Source: Geosiphon pyriformis
Lineage: Eukaryota; Glomeromycota; Glomeromycetes; Archaeosporales; Geosiphonaceae
Direction: 5' to 3'
Assembly (NCBI GenBank): GCA_016748015.1
Contig: JAAOMT010000198.1
Span: forward strand, 176,894 to 240,893
Length of the DNA: 64,000 bases
The first letter of the stretch is position 1. Each line of letters begins with the position of its first letter. This document shows, in pieces, positions 10,736 to 26,079 of this stretch. The notes below the pieces were generated by a model that worked only from the letters and a program-made list of their open reading frames with translations, ran no database searches and was not told the origin of the DNA. The position numbers and the translations under genes are program-made.

Positions 10736-12048
10736 TTATTTTCTATTAAATTTATTAATATTTAATTTTTTTTTAAATTTTGATAAAAAATTTATAATAA
10801 TTTTTTATTAATTATAAAAGATTACTTAAGTTTAAATAATATTTTTAAAAAATATTGGTTTATTAATAAAAAAAATTTTTTTTTGTAATATTAAGTCAAA
10901 AATTTTTTATATATAAGTTTTTTAGTCTAATTTATTTAAAAAACTTAATTTTATAATTTTAAACAACTTATTTTTTATTTTAAAATATATAATTATAATT
11001 TTTTTATAATTAAATAAATATTTATTAATTATGTATATTTTTTATTTAATTTGTTACAATTATTAATGTTTAATAAATTAATAATAATAGTTTTATGCTA
11101 ATTTTTTTTAAATATTTTTGATTTTAATAAATTTAACTATTTATATATAAATTAAAATTAATTAATTATTAATTGTTTAATTATATTGTTTTTAGTATAT
11201 TCTATTTTGGTTTTTTGTTATAGTTTAATTAATAATAAAAAATATATTATTTATATTAATTTTTAATAACAAAGTTATAAAATCAGTTTTTCAATTTAAA
11301 GTTAAGTTTATTTTTTTTACTATTTTTTAAAATATTATTATTGGTTTTACAAATCGGAACTTTTAAGTTTAAATAGCACAAAAGTGTTTGAAACAAACAG
11401 AACTGTAATATAAAACTTCATTTTTCTTTGCTATTTTTTTAGTAAACAAGAGATTTAATACAATAAAAGAATTTTTTTTTAAAACAATTAAAATAAAAAC
11501 ATAAAAAATTACAATATATATTATAATTTTTTTTGAAATTTGAAATTTTGTGGTTTTTAATTTCTTCATACACAAATATATGTAAATAATACAAATTATA
11601 ATTAATTAAATAAAAATTACGTTTTAATTATAATCTCAACAATCTTGATGAAAAAGGCGAGAAAGAAACGTCATCTCGGCATAAGCCACTGCAGCTTCAT
11701 ATTCACACTACCCCCATACTAAGAATAGCCTTGTATTACCTTTAGTCCCAGTAAACAACTCCATCATCATCATCATACATGAAATTAGTGGAAGTCAACT
11801 GAACTTTCTGAAGATTCCACTCGTTACTGAGCAAAGACGATTTCTCATAATTGGTCAGCTCTCTATTTCAGGCTTTATGTTCCATTTCCAATAAAACTTT
11901 ATTCTTGCCTTGATTTTTGAATTGAAATCTTCCGATTAGAATTTTATGTTTGTTTACGATCCCAAGTTTATACTATAATATTAGCGCTCGAAAGATCCTT
12001 GCTCCGGTTTATTCGAAGCAAAAAATAGTATAACCCAATTTTTCAGAA
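10736..12048. other. AT-rich intergenic region upstream of the HECT gene
   Basis: From about 10740 to 11640 the sequence is extremely A/T-rich with poly-A/T runs and no credible ORF. From about 11640 the composition becomes more balanced, which is probably the promoter and 5' UTR of the HECT gene starting at 12049. No specific promoter element is claimed. Confidence 0.5.
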
Positions 12049-15000
12049 ATGGAGTACCCCTCAAATCTCTCCTCACGTTCAAGTTCAACATCCATAAGTA
12101 GCTTTGGAAACGGTGGGCCGGGTACGGCTTACGGAACCGCTAGTTCAAGTTCAAATAACCTCAGTGGACCTTTACCTAGTAATCATGGAAGCAATGGTGT
12201 CGCTGGTGGTTCTAGTGGTTATTCCTCATCGCCGTCTAATGTAACCATGGTGCGTGACTTTGAAGCCGCTTTTATCGCATGGTTTGGTCGGATATGTTGG
12301 AGATTTTGGTGATTTATGATGATCTATGAGCATTTGATTAATAAATCTCATTTTACAGATGATTGGAAAATGCATGTGCTGCGATAGGTAAACATTGCAC
12401 ATTTCGTTCCCCTCTTTTTATTTAGAGAGCTTTAATCAATTTTTTATTACAAAAAAGGGAATTATAATTTAATTTCATTATTAAAATTTACAGCAATTTG
12501 CGATTTCCAGAGTCAGTATCTTGTTTTCGATGTACAGTATGTCAAACCATTAATGATCTCAAACCTACTGCTCAAAAAGGTAGGCATCAATTTGAATAAA
12601 AAAACAAAACTTGGAACTCAAAAAACTTACGATATTTTACTTTGAATAGAAGAACCTATTTTACCCCTCACTTTAGATCGACTTCGGACAATGATCAACT
12701 CCTGTAAAAGCAATCATATTAGCAGAAACAGTGTAAACTACGAACTTTTAGAGCAGACCATACAAAAATGTTTCTCTAGCTGGCATGCTTTGAACGAGAG
12801 CTTTAGTAATGTAATTATGATATTTTACTTTCTTGATGCCTTTGCCATATTTTTTATTAGTGAGCATTAACACAGATAAGTTTTCTGTAAATTATTAGGG
12901 TCGGTCTGTCACTTTAGATGATTGTGGAGTTGCTCTGGATCAAGTGAGAGAGGCTTATCGGATCTTATTGGAGTTGGTATGTTTTATATTCTAACGCTAT
13001 TAAAAATTTTCGCATTATCTTCGATGTCTATCACACTTCTTAGTTAACAATAGAAATGATTGCCCTTTCTACCAGCCTGTAAGCGTCATTAGGGCAATGA
13101 TGAAATCAATTGAAAGTATATTAAAAAGGCCTGGAAGGTGGGTATAGTCATTTAAACTTTTTCTCATTTCCAAACAAGAGCTTGATTTTTTTGATTTTTT
13201 CTATAGGACATTAAAAAAGAAGGAAGAAATTAAGTTTTTAATGATAATTCTTGAGGTTGGTTTAGGCAAGATTTCATTATATGCACTAATTTTTTGCTTG
13301 TTATTCTATGCTTGATTGCTGATTTAAGTCTTTATACGTGATCTGATTTCTTTAGAATCCTCTATTATCACAACACAACTTCCCTCAAGAATCGCAATAT
13401 CACCATAATATTGTAAAGCGCATTTTTGGTCTTCTTTCTAATCTGAGTAACGAACTCCATCATTTCCTAGTAAATTGGTTTGCAAGGTAAAGCCAAAATA
13501 TGAATACTTTTTAATTCTTTAATATTCTCATTCTCACATCAATATGCTTTGTTTTTAGGCATTCAACTTCAACCTTTCGAAAGCGCGTTGATTTAGTAAA
13601 TGCATTCATTACTTTTCGACTAGCGAAACAACAGAGAACTCCTACTCCCACCCCAGGATCCCCCATATACAAATCAGATTGGCGAATTAGCTCTGCCGCA
13701 AGGGTTATGGCATTGTTGTGTATGTATCGAATATTGGACGTGAATTAAGTGAACCATTTCTCTGATCACCTTATTTATATTGATCGTGTGAATAAACATT
13801 TCATCGAATTTCCAGTTGCCGCAAATAAGCAACAAGCCAAAATCCCATTGTCTGAATTTTATAATACTATGCTTGATTATATTGACTTAATAGCGGACTT
13901 TGATACATGGGAACAAAGACAAGGGTCCGTTTTATAATTCAATCAAGTTTTTTTTTTTTAAAATTAATCATTGGTCGAATCATCACAAGATTTTTGCTGT
14001 CACAGGAAATTTGCTTTTTGTCAATATCCCTTTTTAATAAGCATGGGTGGTAAAATATCGATAATGGAATTTGATGCCAGAAGGCAAATGGAATCCAAAG
14101 CTAAGGTACGACAAGGAATACTAATTAGAAGACCTGACTCCCTAAGTCTACAACAAGGGCATCTGTTGTTGACGCGTTCCAGCTTCTAAATTTTTAGGAG
14201 GCATTTCTTAACATTTTTTTTCAAAGACGCGTAACGGCACCACATCTTGTCTTGAAAGTTCGTAGAGACTATTTAATTGAAGACTCTCTGAGCCAGATTG
14301 CAGCAAATGAAATGGATCTGAAAAAATCTCTGCGAATAGAATTTGTTGGGGAAGACGGGGTCGATGCTGGAGGCTTAAGAAAGGAATGGTTTTTGTTATT
14401 GGTGCGAGAGTTGTTCGATCCGTGTTTTGGTAGAATAAATTTTATCTTTCAATTGGTAGGCTTACCGCATTTATGTCCCAATATTACTTATGCTTATCAA
14501 TTCTTGAATTTTACATGTATCAGGCATGTTTACATGGGACGAGGACTCGAATCTCTGTTGGTTCAACCCAGCCAGTTTCGAGACAAGCGATCAATATTTT
14601 TTGGTCGGTGTTGTTATCGGCTTGGCTATATACAATTCTACTATATTGGACGTCCATTTCCCATTGGCTTGTTATAAAAAATTATTTAACACTACAGTTG
14701 GATTAGAGGACTTGAAAGTCTTTCGGCCTGTCAGTATAGTTATTTGACTCTTTTTGATTGGTTAGGCTTAGTTTTCATTTCTTTTAGTCATTTTAATTAT
14801 AGGCTTTTGCACGAGGACTAGAAAAATTACTCACGTTCGAAGGTGATGTTGAAGCAACGTTCTGTCGAGACTTTGTAGGTGAATATGAAGCATTTGGTGA
14901 GCTCCAACGAATTCCATTAATTCCAAGTGGAGAAAATAAACCAGTCACTAATGCGAATCGGGAAGGTGCGTGTCTTATGAACTCTAAAATTAAATTTGTG

Positions 15001-15718
15001 TTAAACTTACTCATATATATTTTATCCGTAGAATATGTTCATCGATATGTTAATTTCATTCTTAATGAGTCAATTTCGAAACAGTTTGAACCGTTTAAAC
15101 GCGGATTCAATCATGTCTGCGGCGGAAATGCATTATCTGTATGTACTCTAATCATATCAATCAAAATACATGATACTTATCATCAAAGGTCTTCATCTTT
15201 CGTTTATTTGAATCAGAAAGCTTGCACTTCATTAATGAATCTAACTTCTAAATAAAAAAAATTCCCAAGCTTTTCCAACCCGAAGAAATTGAACTCCTTG
15301 TTCGTGGTAGCGCAGAACCTTTAGAAATTGAGCAATTACGCGCCGTGACGGTCTACGATGGGTTTCGGGAAGATGAAGAAACTATTAAACATTTTTGGGC
15401 TATTTTCAAAGCTATGGATCCTTTGATGCAACGCAAATTATTGACATTTGTGACCGGAACTGATCGAATTCCCGCAACAGGTTTAGCGAACTTGGCGCTT
15501 AAGATATCGTGTATGGGTGAAGATAGCGAAAGGTTGGTTTATAATATGCCACCTACTTCTCAAAATTTCACAATTTTAAATTTCTTCTTGAACTTAGGTT
15601 TCCAATCGCTCATACGTGCTTCAACCAATTATGCCTTTATCGATATCGATCAAGAAAGAAATTGGAATCCAAACTGCTTAGGGCTATTCAAGAGAGTGAA
15701 GGGTTTGGTTTGAAATAG
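12049..15718 (+). CDS. HUL4: HECT-type E3 ubiquitin ligase, HUL4-like
   Basis: A HECT ligase takes ubiquitin from an E2 on a cysteine and passes it to a substrate. The N-terminus is serine/glycine-rich. After the first intron there is a zinc-ribbon-like CxCCDSNLRFP followed by [12 protein letters not shown], as in fungal Hul4 proteins. The middle includes SKFTFCQYPF-type sequence (here [19 protein letters not shown]) and a conserved ALLFAAN / [21 protein letters not shown] segment joined across an intron with GTATGT and TTTCCAG borders. The HECT domain runs from about 14250 to the end: [62 protein letters not shown]. The catalytic motif [10 protein letters not shown] holds the acceptor cysteine near 15616. 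The stop is TAG 15716-15718. There are many short introns. It is complete as far as I can see. Confidence 0.85.
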
Positions 15719-17329
15719 CATTTCAATTGTTTATAACTCGTGCTGGACGTCCATCTTTATATCCTTCCCATTCCGCTTTGAAATATGATGTCTACCTCCT
15801 TCCAGGTATCATATTTGAATCCGCTTGCTTCATTTTTGGAAATCTTTAAAGATTTTATAAAGAGGCTGTACATTATTTACATTAGATATCTAGTATAGTA
15901 ATTTTGCACTTTGCTGTATTCGTGTCCCGCATTTCAGCTTCATTAGTGATCACGTTGAATAAAATTATAATTAAAGACCAAAAGAAAGAAAATGTCTGGA
16001 AACTGCTTCATTTTTAATAGGATTTTATGTTTATATTGGAAGGCCTACACGCTCCAGGGAAAAGGTTGAAAAAAGAAATTATGAAACAATCATTCTAAAT
16101 CCATTTAAAAATTTAACTATTAAATTCTATATAATCTTGATATTTCTCACAAAAAATTTGTTTTCCCTTTGAAACGCCAACAAAAATGGATTGAAACTGA
16201 TAATCGCTATAGTGGTTTTTTCCAAGTTGATTTTGTGGAAAATAGACTGAAAGGAGGAATGATACAACTTGATATTTCTTAAATTTCCTGCGATAGGTAA
16301 TCTGCAAATAAAAAACCCTATCAAATTGCGGAAGGAAAGAGAAACGTTAGACAACAATTCCATCACTAAAAGAACCAGAAAATGGAGAAATACTCTAAAG
16401 CATAAAAATTAGGTCTACTAAGATATTGATGTTTTTCTCCTTTGAATGTTCAGCAACTATATTTTTCTTTGTCATCACGCACAAGGTGTCAGTGCTTGAC
16501 TCTATAAAAATCATCATACTTGCAAAGGATTGAAACGAACTAAAATATTTTTCGGTACTTTTTTGATTCTTCCTAGGAGCTTCGCGATTGATATATCGAA
16601 GCTCCGAGAAAGTATCTGTCTTTAGAAATAGAGGCTGTTTTCAAGCTTTTAGGAAAAAGTCGTGCTTACTTGTGTACTTTTCTGCGAGTGCCGCTGAAAA
16701 CTTTTGCTATCAATAAAAATACCAAGCAGTTGCTTAGTCAAAAGTGCCCTACCTCCTTTTTTGCTATCAGGCACCCTGCCTATCACATCATTGGCTTAAG
16801 CAAGGAAAGATCGCCGAAATAATTTTTCCAGATATCGCTGAGAAATTAAAAAATGTGGAGCCGCTTTTGTCCTCTTTTTATTTGGTGCTAGAGATACGGG
16901 CGTAGAGGTAATCTTTCTTGGTGGCTGCATTTTCGGCGGCAAGTCTCATAAGTTGTAGTCGCCGCTTTGCCTTCGACCTTTTCCAATGCATCTTCTCCCT
17001 CCATTCTCCAAAACTTGTGGTTCTCTCCGAAGATGACATTTCCACTATATGGACGTCTCTGCATGCTCTTACGAGATTGCTTAGGTGTGGCTCCTGCTAA
17101 TATCACTTAGGAAACCATTGATCAGGCGCTGACAGCACGAAACGAAATCATCAAACATAATGTACAATGACAACAAGGTATGCTAGCTCATTAATTTTCA
17201 GGAGTCTCGTATCTTTACTTGTAAAGATTTTAGTTTCTTAGAAAAAATTTCTACTACATATTTAATTTTTTTTCAATAAGGACAAACGCGTGCTATGACC
17301 TTTCCACCTCGAAACTAACCACAGAAACA
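15719..17329. other. Intergenic region between HECT gene and TnpB/Fanzor relic
   Basis: The first few hundred bases are probably the 3' UTR of the HECT gene. From about 16530 the sequence becomes more GC-balanced, like old coding or transposon DNA. At 16888-17106 the minus strand has an open frame with a basic, helix-like composition that I cannot assign. This more GC-rich stretch continues into the relic at 17330, so it may be the 5' part of the same mobile element, possibly rearranged. Confidence 0.35.
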
Positions 17330-17885
17330 ATAAGTGACCTATCCGCACAAGGTTACATCTGATGGCAAACTTACATATTTTGACAAACCAACGAATGGAA
17401 GGTTCGCGAGATCAAAGCGGGCAGCTCCATCAATGGAGTCTCTATTGATCCGATGTTCGCATACCCTTCGCTTGGTATTCCCTCCAAAGACATGGGTAAA
17501 TACACTCGGACGAATTGTTAACCTGTGCAAGTATAATGTCAAACTGCCTGTTTCTACTAAAAAACGTAAGAAACGCAGGACCCGGCGACTCAACAAATCA
17601 GTCTCGCATATACGACGAAGGATTGTGCGTCTGCAGCATGAAATCCATAGAAAGAACGATCGTGTTCTTCACTCGTGAGCTTCATCTCGCCAAGGCCGAG
17701 GAGTTGGGAATCCGCGTTGTCTTCCGAAATGAGGCTTATATATTCAAGACTTGTAACCGGTGTAGTAACAAAAAAGCATTAGAGGGTTCGAAGTGTACAA
17801 CTGCCGGAATGAAAATGGCCCTCGGAGGATCCTCCTTCAAACATTGCTTGGCGGAGTCTTGAGGGTTATTCAGTAAATAGTTTTA
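17330..17885 (+). pseudogene. TnpB/Fanzor-type RNA-guided nuclease relic (IS605 OrfB-like), decayed
   Basis: Three frames together resemble the C-terminal half of TnpB/Fanzor proteins. First, VSIDP at 17438-17452 with the downstream GIPSKDMGKYTRTNC corresponds to the RuvC-I region (xxDPGxRTF). Second, in another frame, RIVNLCKYNVKLPV then a lysine/arginine-rich KKRKKRRTRRLNKSVSHIRR and RLQHEIHRKND resembles the basic helix after RuvC-I. Third, ELGIRVVFRNEAYIFKTCNRCS at 17700-17767 is the typical RuvC-II/zinc-ribbon lead-in. It is followed in a shifted frame by VYNCRNENGPRRILLQTLL, matching the final C..C..RDxNgArNIll block with a small deletion. The part between the basic helix and the ribbon is missing. 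Functional Fanzors are known in fungi as RNA-guided nucleases. This copy is dead. Confidence 0.6.
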
Positions 17886-18556
17886 CTTAGCAATTTCTAG
17901 TATCACTTGATATATTTCTGTGTTACAATTCAATCCGAATTAAGTATTGAGCAAATCAAAATTCTACATAAAAGTGCGCGTCCTCTTTGGAAATGATATT
18001 AATCATTTGCTCTTCAGATTATAATTATAAGGAAGCATTTTGCGGGAGTTTGGCTTTTAATGAGTTTCAGACACTATTTAGATCTGTCAATTTATTTATA
18101 TGGATAGGTGTATCATACTAATACAACATTCATCATTTAGCAAGCGGAATCCTTAATGGATGACGATAATGTTTTTTTTTAACATGACTCCAAGCAGTGC
18201 ATTATCTTTGATTAGTTGAAAACACAATCACGTGAGGTTTCGCACCAATTTTCCAGGTTACACGAATATGATCAAATATTCTGCATTTCAATTAATTTAA
18301 TTATAGCGATAAACGTTTTGGTTTAAAAAGTTCTTTCCGAAAAAAAGCAGTTTCAGATAATAACACTTGAAATACCCATGTCAAAATTGCTAACATAACT
18401 GACAAATATTTTAGATAAAATAATAAGAGACAGAAATTTTCAGAGTTAAATCATCTACGCAAAATGAAACTATTAATGCCATGTACAATGAAATTATTTA
18501 TATAATACAGCGTCCTTTTCCCATTCCCATTCCCATTATGAGTAAACTCAAGGTTT
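17886..18556. other. Intergenic region, no gene seen
   Basis: This is moderately AT-rich sequence between the TnpB/Fanzor relic and the stop codon of the Ded1-like helicase. It probably includes the helicase 3' UTR. A short CCCATTCCCATTCCCATTC repeat sits at about 18518-18537. No ORF of interest is present. Confidence 0.5.
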
Positions 18557-21757
<3,201 letters not shown>

Positions 21758-22932
21758 ATTTCTCGAAGAATGAGTTGTAATGAATTGCAAAATAAACTAA
21801 AGAGAATCGAGTGAAGAATGAGGAGTATGAGTGATGCGAAGCAAGTAGACCAAAAGTATATTGCAAAGAGCAAAAAAGGGAAAGTAGAGTAAGTGAACGA
21901 CTGAATTGTACGTGATTGTTAAATCTGCCTCAGATGCGTGGGAGATTGAATGAATTTTCACCAAAAAAGCTTTTATTGTTAAAAAGTAGGACTTTATACA
22001 GTTTCCTAATAAGAAAAAAGAAGTGAACAAGTCTTTACTACCTTTAAATCTTTTAGAGTATTCTTCTTCCGATCCAATCTCAGCAATGAAGAGTTGTGAG
22101 CAACTGCCAGAAAAAGAGAGACTTTGGAATAGGAAAGGTTTAGAAAAAAAATTGTTAAATTTAAAAGGCAAGAGGCAAATGTTAGGATGTGTAATCTTTA
22201 TAAAGAATATAATTGATGATTGACCACCTTTTTAATGATTTTCTACTTAAACTTTAGTAGTTTATATCAAAGTGAGTTGATTCTGCATCGCAATTCCTTG
22301 TTTGTATTAAAATGGTGATCAAAAATACAACGTTTTCTTGCACCCCATTTTCCAAAAGTTTAAATCACAGCAATTTACCCGTTACACAATGTTCGTTGGT
22401 TTAGCGAAGAATATCAATCTTCTTAAAGCAAAATGTCAAAATGTATTTTCGTTTTATGCTGTGCCGTAAATCTGTAAATAATACAATGTCATAATGCCTA
22501 TTGAAAACCGCCAACATAGAATTCGTTAAGGTTACCCACCGAAAGTATCTGCGATTTTTGAGATTTTTTAGAAATCGATCTTAATTATTTTTTTTACTGA
22601 TGTCCCAATTGTTATGAATGACAAACCAACCGATTGGGATATTTTATTAGAGAACTTTTATGTATCCTTCAAGAAAATATAGAACACAATTTTGTGTTCT
22701 AACTTAATTGTTTGTGCTAAAGGGTACAAAGGTAAAACCACATCATCTTCAATAGAAATCCTTTAGATTTTAATCAAATTTAGATAATTCTTACTAATAT
22801 ATTTTTTTTAAATTTTTCTATGAAACTACGTTACACTAGTAGAGCATCAAGAAATTGGTGAATACGAATATTTTTGACAATCCTTACATTTCCAGCTGCT
22901 GGAAAATATATGTTCATCTAAGATGATCCTTC
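21758..22932. other. Intergenic region between Ded1-like and EB1 genes
   Basis: This contains the 5' flank of the helicase gene and the 3' flank of the EB1 gene. A minus-strand frame at 21797-22171 is phenylalanine/serine-rich with no family resemblance, and I do not consider it a gene. No other coding signal is present. Confidence 0.5.
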
Positions 22933-23398
22933 TTAAAATGTTTCGTCGTCATATTCACCTCCTTCTGCAGGATTAGCACCTTCCGGAGGAACTTCAAAGC
23001 CGTCCTAAAAAATATTTATAAAAAAAAACAGTTAGCAAACTTTTTCTAGGCTTAAATAAAGCATACCATCCAAAATACACCATGTAATATATAGTTTCCA
23101 ATTGCTATACAAGTCTACTTAACCCCCGTTACCTCTGTACTATACAAAATGGCTTGAATTTCTTTCAATAGCTGATTATCTGGTTCTTGATCGATTTGTT
23201 GTTGAACTAGAATTTCAATATCTCTCAGCTTCCCGAAATAAAAGTCACGTTCCTTTTCTAGTCCATCCACAGTCACTTTAAATTCGTCGATTTGTTTATT
23301 TAGCTCAATAACCTGATTGCTGTCGTGATGAAGACTAGGAGCTGAAAGAAACGAATTCAGGATTTATTAGGTGAGTGAGTGAGTGAGTGAGTGAGTGA

Positions 23399-23439
<41 letters not shown>

Positions 23440-24348
23440 AATAAAGCCAATTAAAAATTAATAAAATAAATTATTTTCTGCTATTCAGAAATATAATTAA
23501 TAGGAGATAAGTTTTTGGACAAAAATTTATTTACCAGCACTAAGAGCATGATGACCAACGTTACCAGTAGCAGGAGTAGGTCTCTTCGCACCCACTTTTG
23601 ATGTACCGCCACCGCCAACAGTTTTAACAGGGACAGGGCCTGGTCCACCACGTCGAGCTACAGCATCATATGCCCCACCAGGATAGAAGGTATCCCAATA
23701 TCTCTTCAACCATTGCAAAAATTCCAGATTATCTTGAAATTTGCATTTCACAAGACGCTCGACTGGAATTGTCTAAGTATATGGTTGTGCAAATATAAAT
23801 AAAAAATTTTCTACCCACTTAATAAAGTGTCAATCATGAACAAAAGTAAATTAATATATATATATATCACTTAAATATACTATATGGTACCTTATCAATC
23901 TTGTGTTTATCGAAAGCAGTCTGCAGCACTTTAAAGTTGGCAACATATTCGTACTCGTGTTTTGAAAAAAATTTTACCTTGTTCATTTGAACATCGCCTG
24001 AAAGTATTCGTATTGATGATATAATAAAAAATTATTCCAAAGCGAAAATCTAGCAAATATGGAACTTTAACTCGAAGAGCATAAAGATCAAAATGTTACC
24101 AAATATAGAATCAATAATTTGACAATGTGCAGCCCCTATAACATAAAATTAAAGTTCCAAGGTGACTGTGTAAGAATCGTAAGAGATCTGAAAATTTTCT
24201 GCATAAAATCAAAAGGGCACCATCTTAACCTGCCCTATGACCCCTTGTTTCGCTCGAATGTACCTGTACCGCACTGTTCAACTTTGGTATAGTTAATTTG
24301 CAGCAAGTCATTTATCCACGCCAACAGTTCGGTTCTTGATTCACCCAT
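22933..24348 (-). CDS. MAL3: EB1-family microtubule plus-end tracking protein (Bim1/Mal3)
   Basis: EB1 proteins bind growing microtubule plus ends through a calponin-homology domain and recruit partners through a C-terminal dimerisation domain. Start ATG 24346-24348 gives [20 protein letters not shown]. The CH domain continues with [20 protein letters not shown], then [20 protein letters not shown], and ends [20 protein letters not shown] basic, Gly/Pro-rich linker follows (23530-23690). The EBH coiled coil reads [20 protein letters not shown] and [10 protein letters not shown]. The end is acidic, [10 protein letters not shown], near to the EEY/F tail that CAP-Gly domains bind, but with F instead of Y as last residue. 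Stop is TAA at 22933-22935. About six introns; one contains a GTGA/GT microsatellite. Length fits the family. Confidence 0.92.
23371..23440. repeat. (GTGA)n/(GT)n microsatellite in an EB1 intron
   Basis: About seven GTGA/GAGT units pass into a run of GT dinucleotides with one GCGA interruption. It lies within an intron of the EB1 gene, just upstream (on the plus strand) of the exon encoding the basic linker. Length polymorphism between isolates is likely. Confidence 0.9.
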
Positions 24349-25349
24349 TATGATAAAGAATTATCTACAGCAGTTGCGCCGAATGACTTTTAAAATTGGT
24401 TTAAATTAAAAGTTAAAATGAATCAAGGAATAAGAAATAATTAGGAAAAAATGCACACACAAAATGAGTGATATTGTTATATATGGTTTTCGCAGCCTTC
24501 CGAGAAACTAAAGTTACAATTTATAATTTCTTAAAATTGACTGTTTAGTACTGATTGTTTGTATGACAAACAAAAAATGGGTTCATAATTGTTATGTAAT
24601 AAATTCAACGATGAACCAATCAGATCCTGAGAGACAAAAGTTTCCTCGACGAATGGTTGGTTAACCAAAAAAAAAAAAACCTCTGCATGATTATCCTAAA
24701 ATTAGTTCTTGATGCATTTTTTGTATACCTTTTTAAGAAAGATGAATATATTAAGAGAAAAATTATTATAAATAGTAAGATTTAAATTTAATATAATAAA
24801 AATAATATTTGTAGTTAAATATAAAATATTAATTATAATTAAATATAAATTTATATTATTTTTATTTAATATTAATTAACAAATAAGATATTTTTTTATA
24901 AAATTTATTTGTGTTTTTTATAATTTAAACTGTATAATGTAAATATATTTCAAGTTTACTATTTTTAATTAAAATTTTTTAACATTAATTTATAATTTTG
25001 TATTAAATTAAATTAAATTTTAAATTATATTATAATTAACTATATTTTTGATTTAATTTTATAATTATAATTTTTTTATGTAAATTTAAGTATTATACAT
25101 ATTATTTGTAAAATTTAAATAAATAATAATTTCAAATATAATTATTGTTATAAATAAAATTTTATTAAAAAAACTATTAAAATTTAAATTAAAAATAAAT
25201 ATTAAACAAAATTAAATAATATAATATAAATAAAAATGTATATAAGTTAATAACTTAATTTAAAATATATTTAAAAATAAAATATTATAAAAATTGTAAT
25301 TAATCATATTTAAATTTAAATTTAAAATTATAATAAAATAATAATTATA

Positions 25350-25393
<44 letters not shown>

Positions 25394-26079
25394 AATCATT
25401 AATTAATAGATAACCATTAAAAAAAATGTAAACATAATTAAAAAATAATATTTTTACATATTTTAGCCCATTTTTTAACAAAATTAATTATTTGTGTTGT
25501 TATTTATTATTAATTAATTAATATTATTTTAATAATATAAACTAAAACAAAAAAAATTTTAAATTTTAGTTATAATATACAAAAAATAAGTTTATTTAAA
25601 AATATTTATACTAATATTCTACAATATAATTAATAATTTTGTTTGGTAAACTTAAAAATAATATAAATAATAGAACATTTATTTTTAATCATCTTAATTA
25701 CCTTAGTATATTAATTCCAGCCTTTATAATACTAATTTTAACTTTTTAATAAAAATATTCTTTAGCAAAATATTTCAATTTAGATTGTTATTTACATAAT
25801 CTTTAGCAATTAAGGTCAATAAAATTAAGTTCCTAAACTGGGTACATGTACAAATAGATTTACTGATCTTCAATTTCATGTAAATTTTAATTTTTTAAAT
25901 AACATGGTGTGACTCTGTCCCGGGGAACTACTTTTGCATAAATAATGGCGAATCTGGTTAAACTCCTGTGATTGATAAAAGCAATGCTGATCTTTTCAAA
26001 ATTTCTTGATTTGGTGGTCTTTTAAAAAGACTACGAACCAAAAAATTATTTGCCAATCATTTTAAACAAAGTCTTCGAG
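24349..26079. other. AT-rich divergent intergenic region
   Basis: The region separates the divergently transcribed EB1 and kinase genes. From about 24740 to 25800 it is nearly pure A/T with no ORF. It contains an (ATT)n microsatellite around 25350-25388. About 150 bp next to each start codon are more balanced and are probably the promoters. No defined promoter element is claimed. Confidence 0.55.
25350..25388. repeat. (ATT)n trinucleotide microsatellite
   Basis: About twelve ATT units occur inside the AT-rich spacer between the EB1 and kinase genes. No gene is affected. Confidence 0.9.

Noticed and set aside
16888-17106. Minus-strand ORF before the Fanzor relic, with basic helical composition
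   Set aside because: No recognisable family; kept only as a hint that the mobile element extends upstream.
21797-22171. Minus-strand ORF upstream of the Ded1-like gene
   Set aside because: Phe/Ser-rich, no motif, no splice context, lies in the presumed promoter region.
23371-23440. Possible CRISPR-like or telomere-like array
   Set aside because: Simple GTGA/GT microsatellite without spacers, inside an intron.
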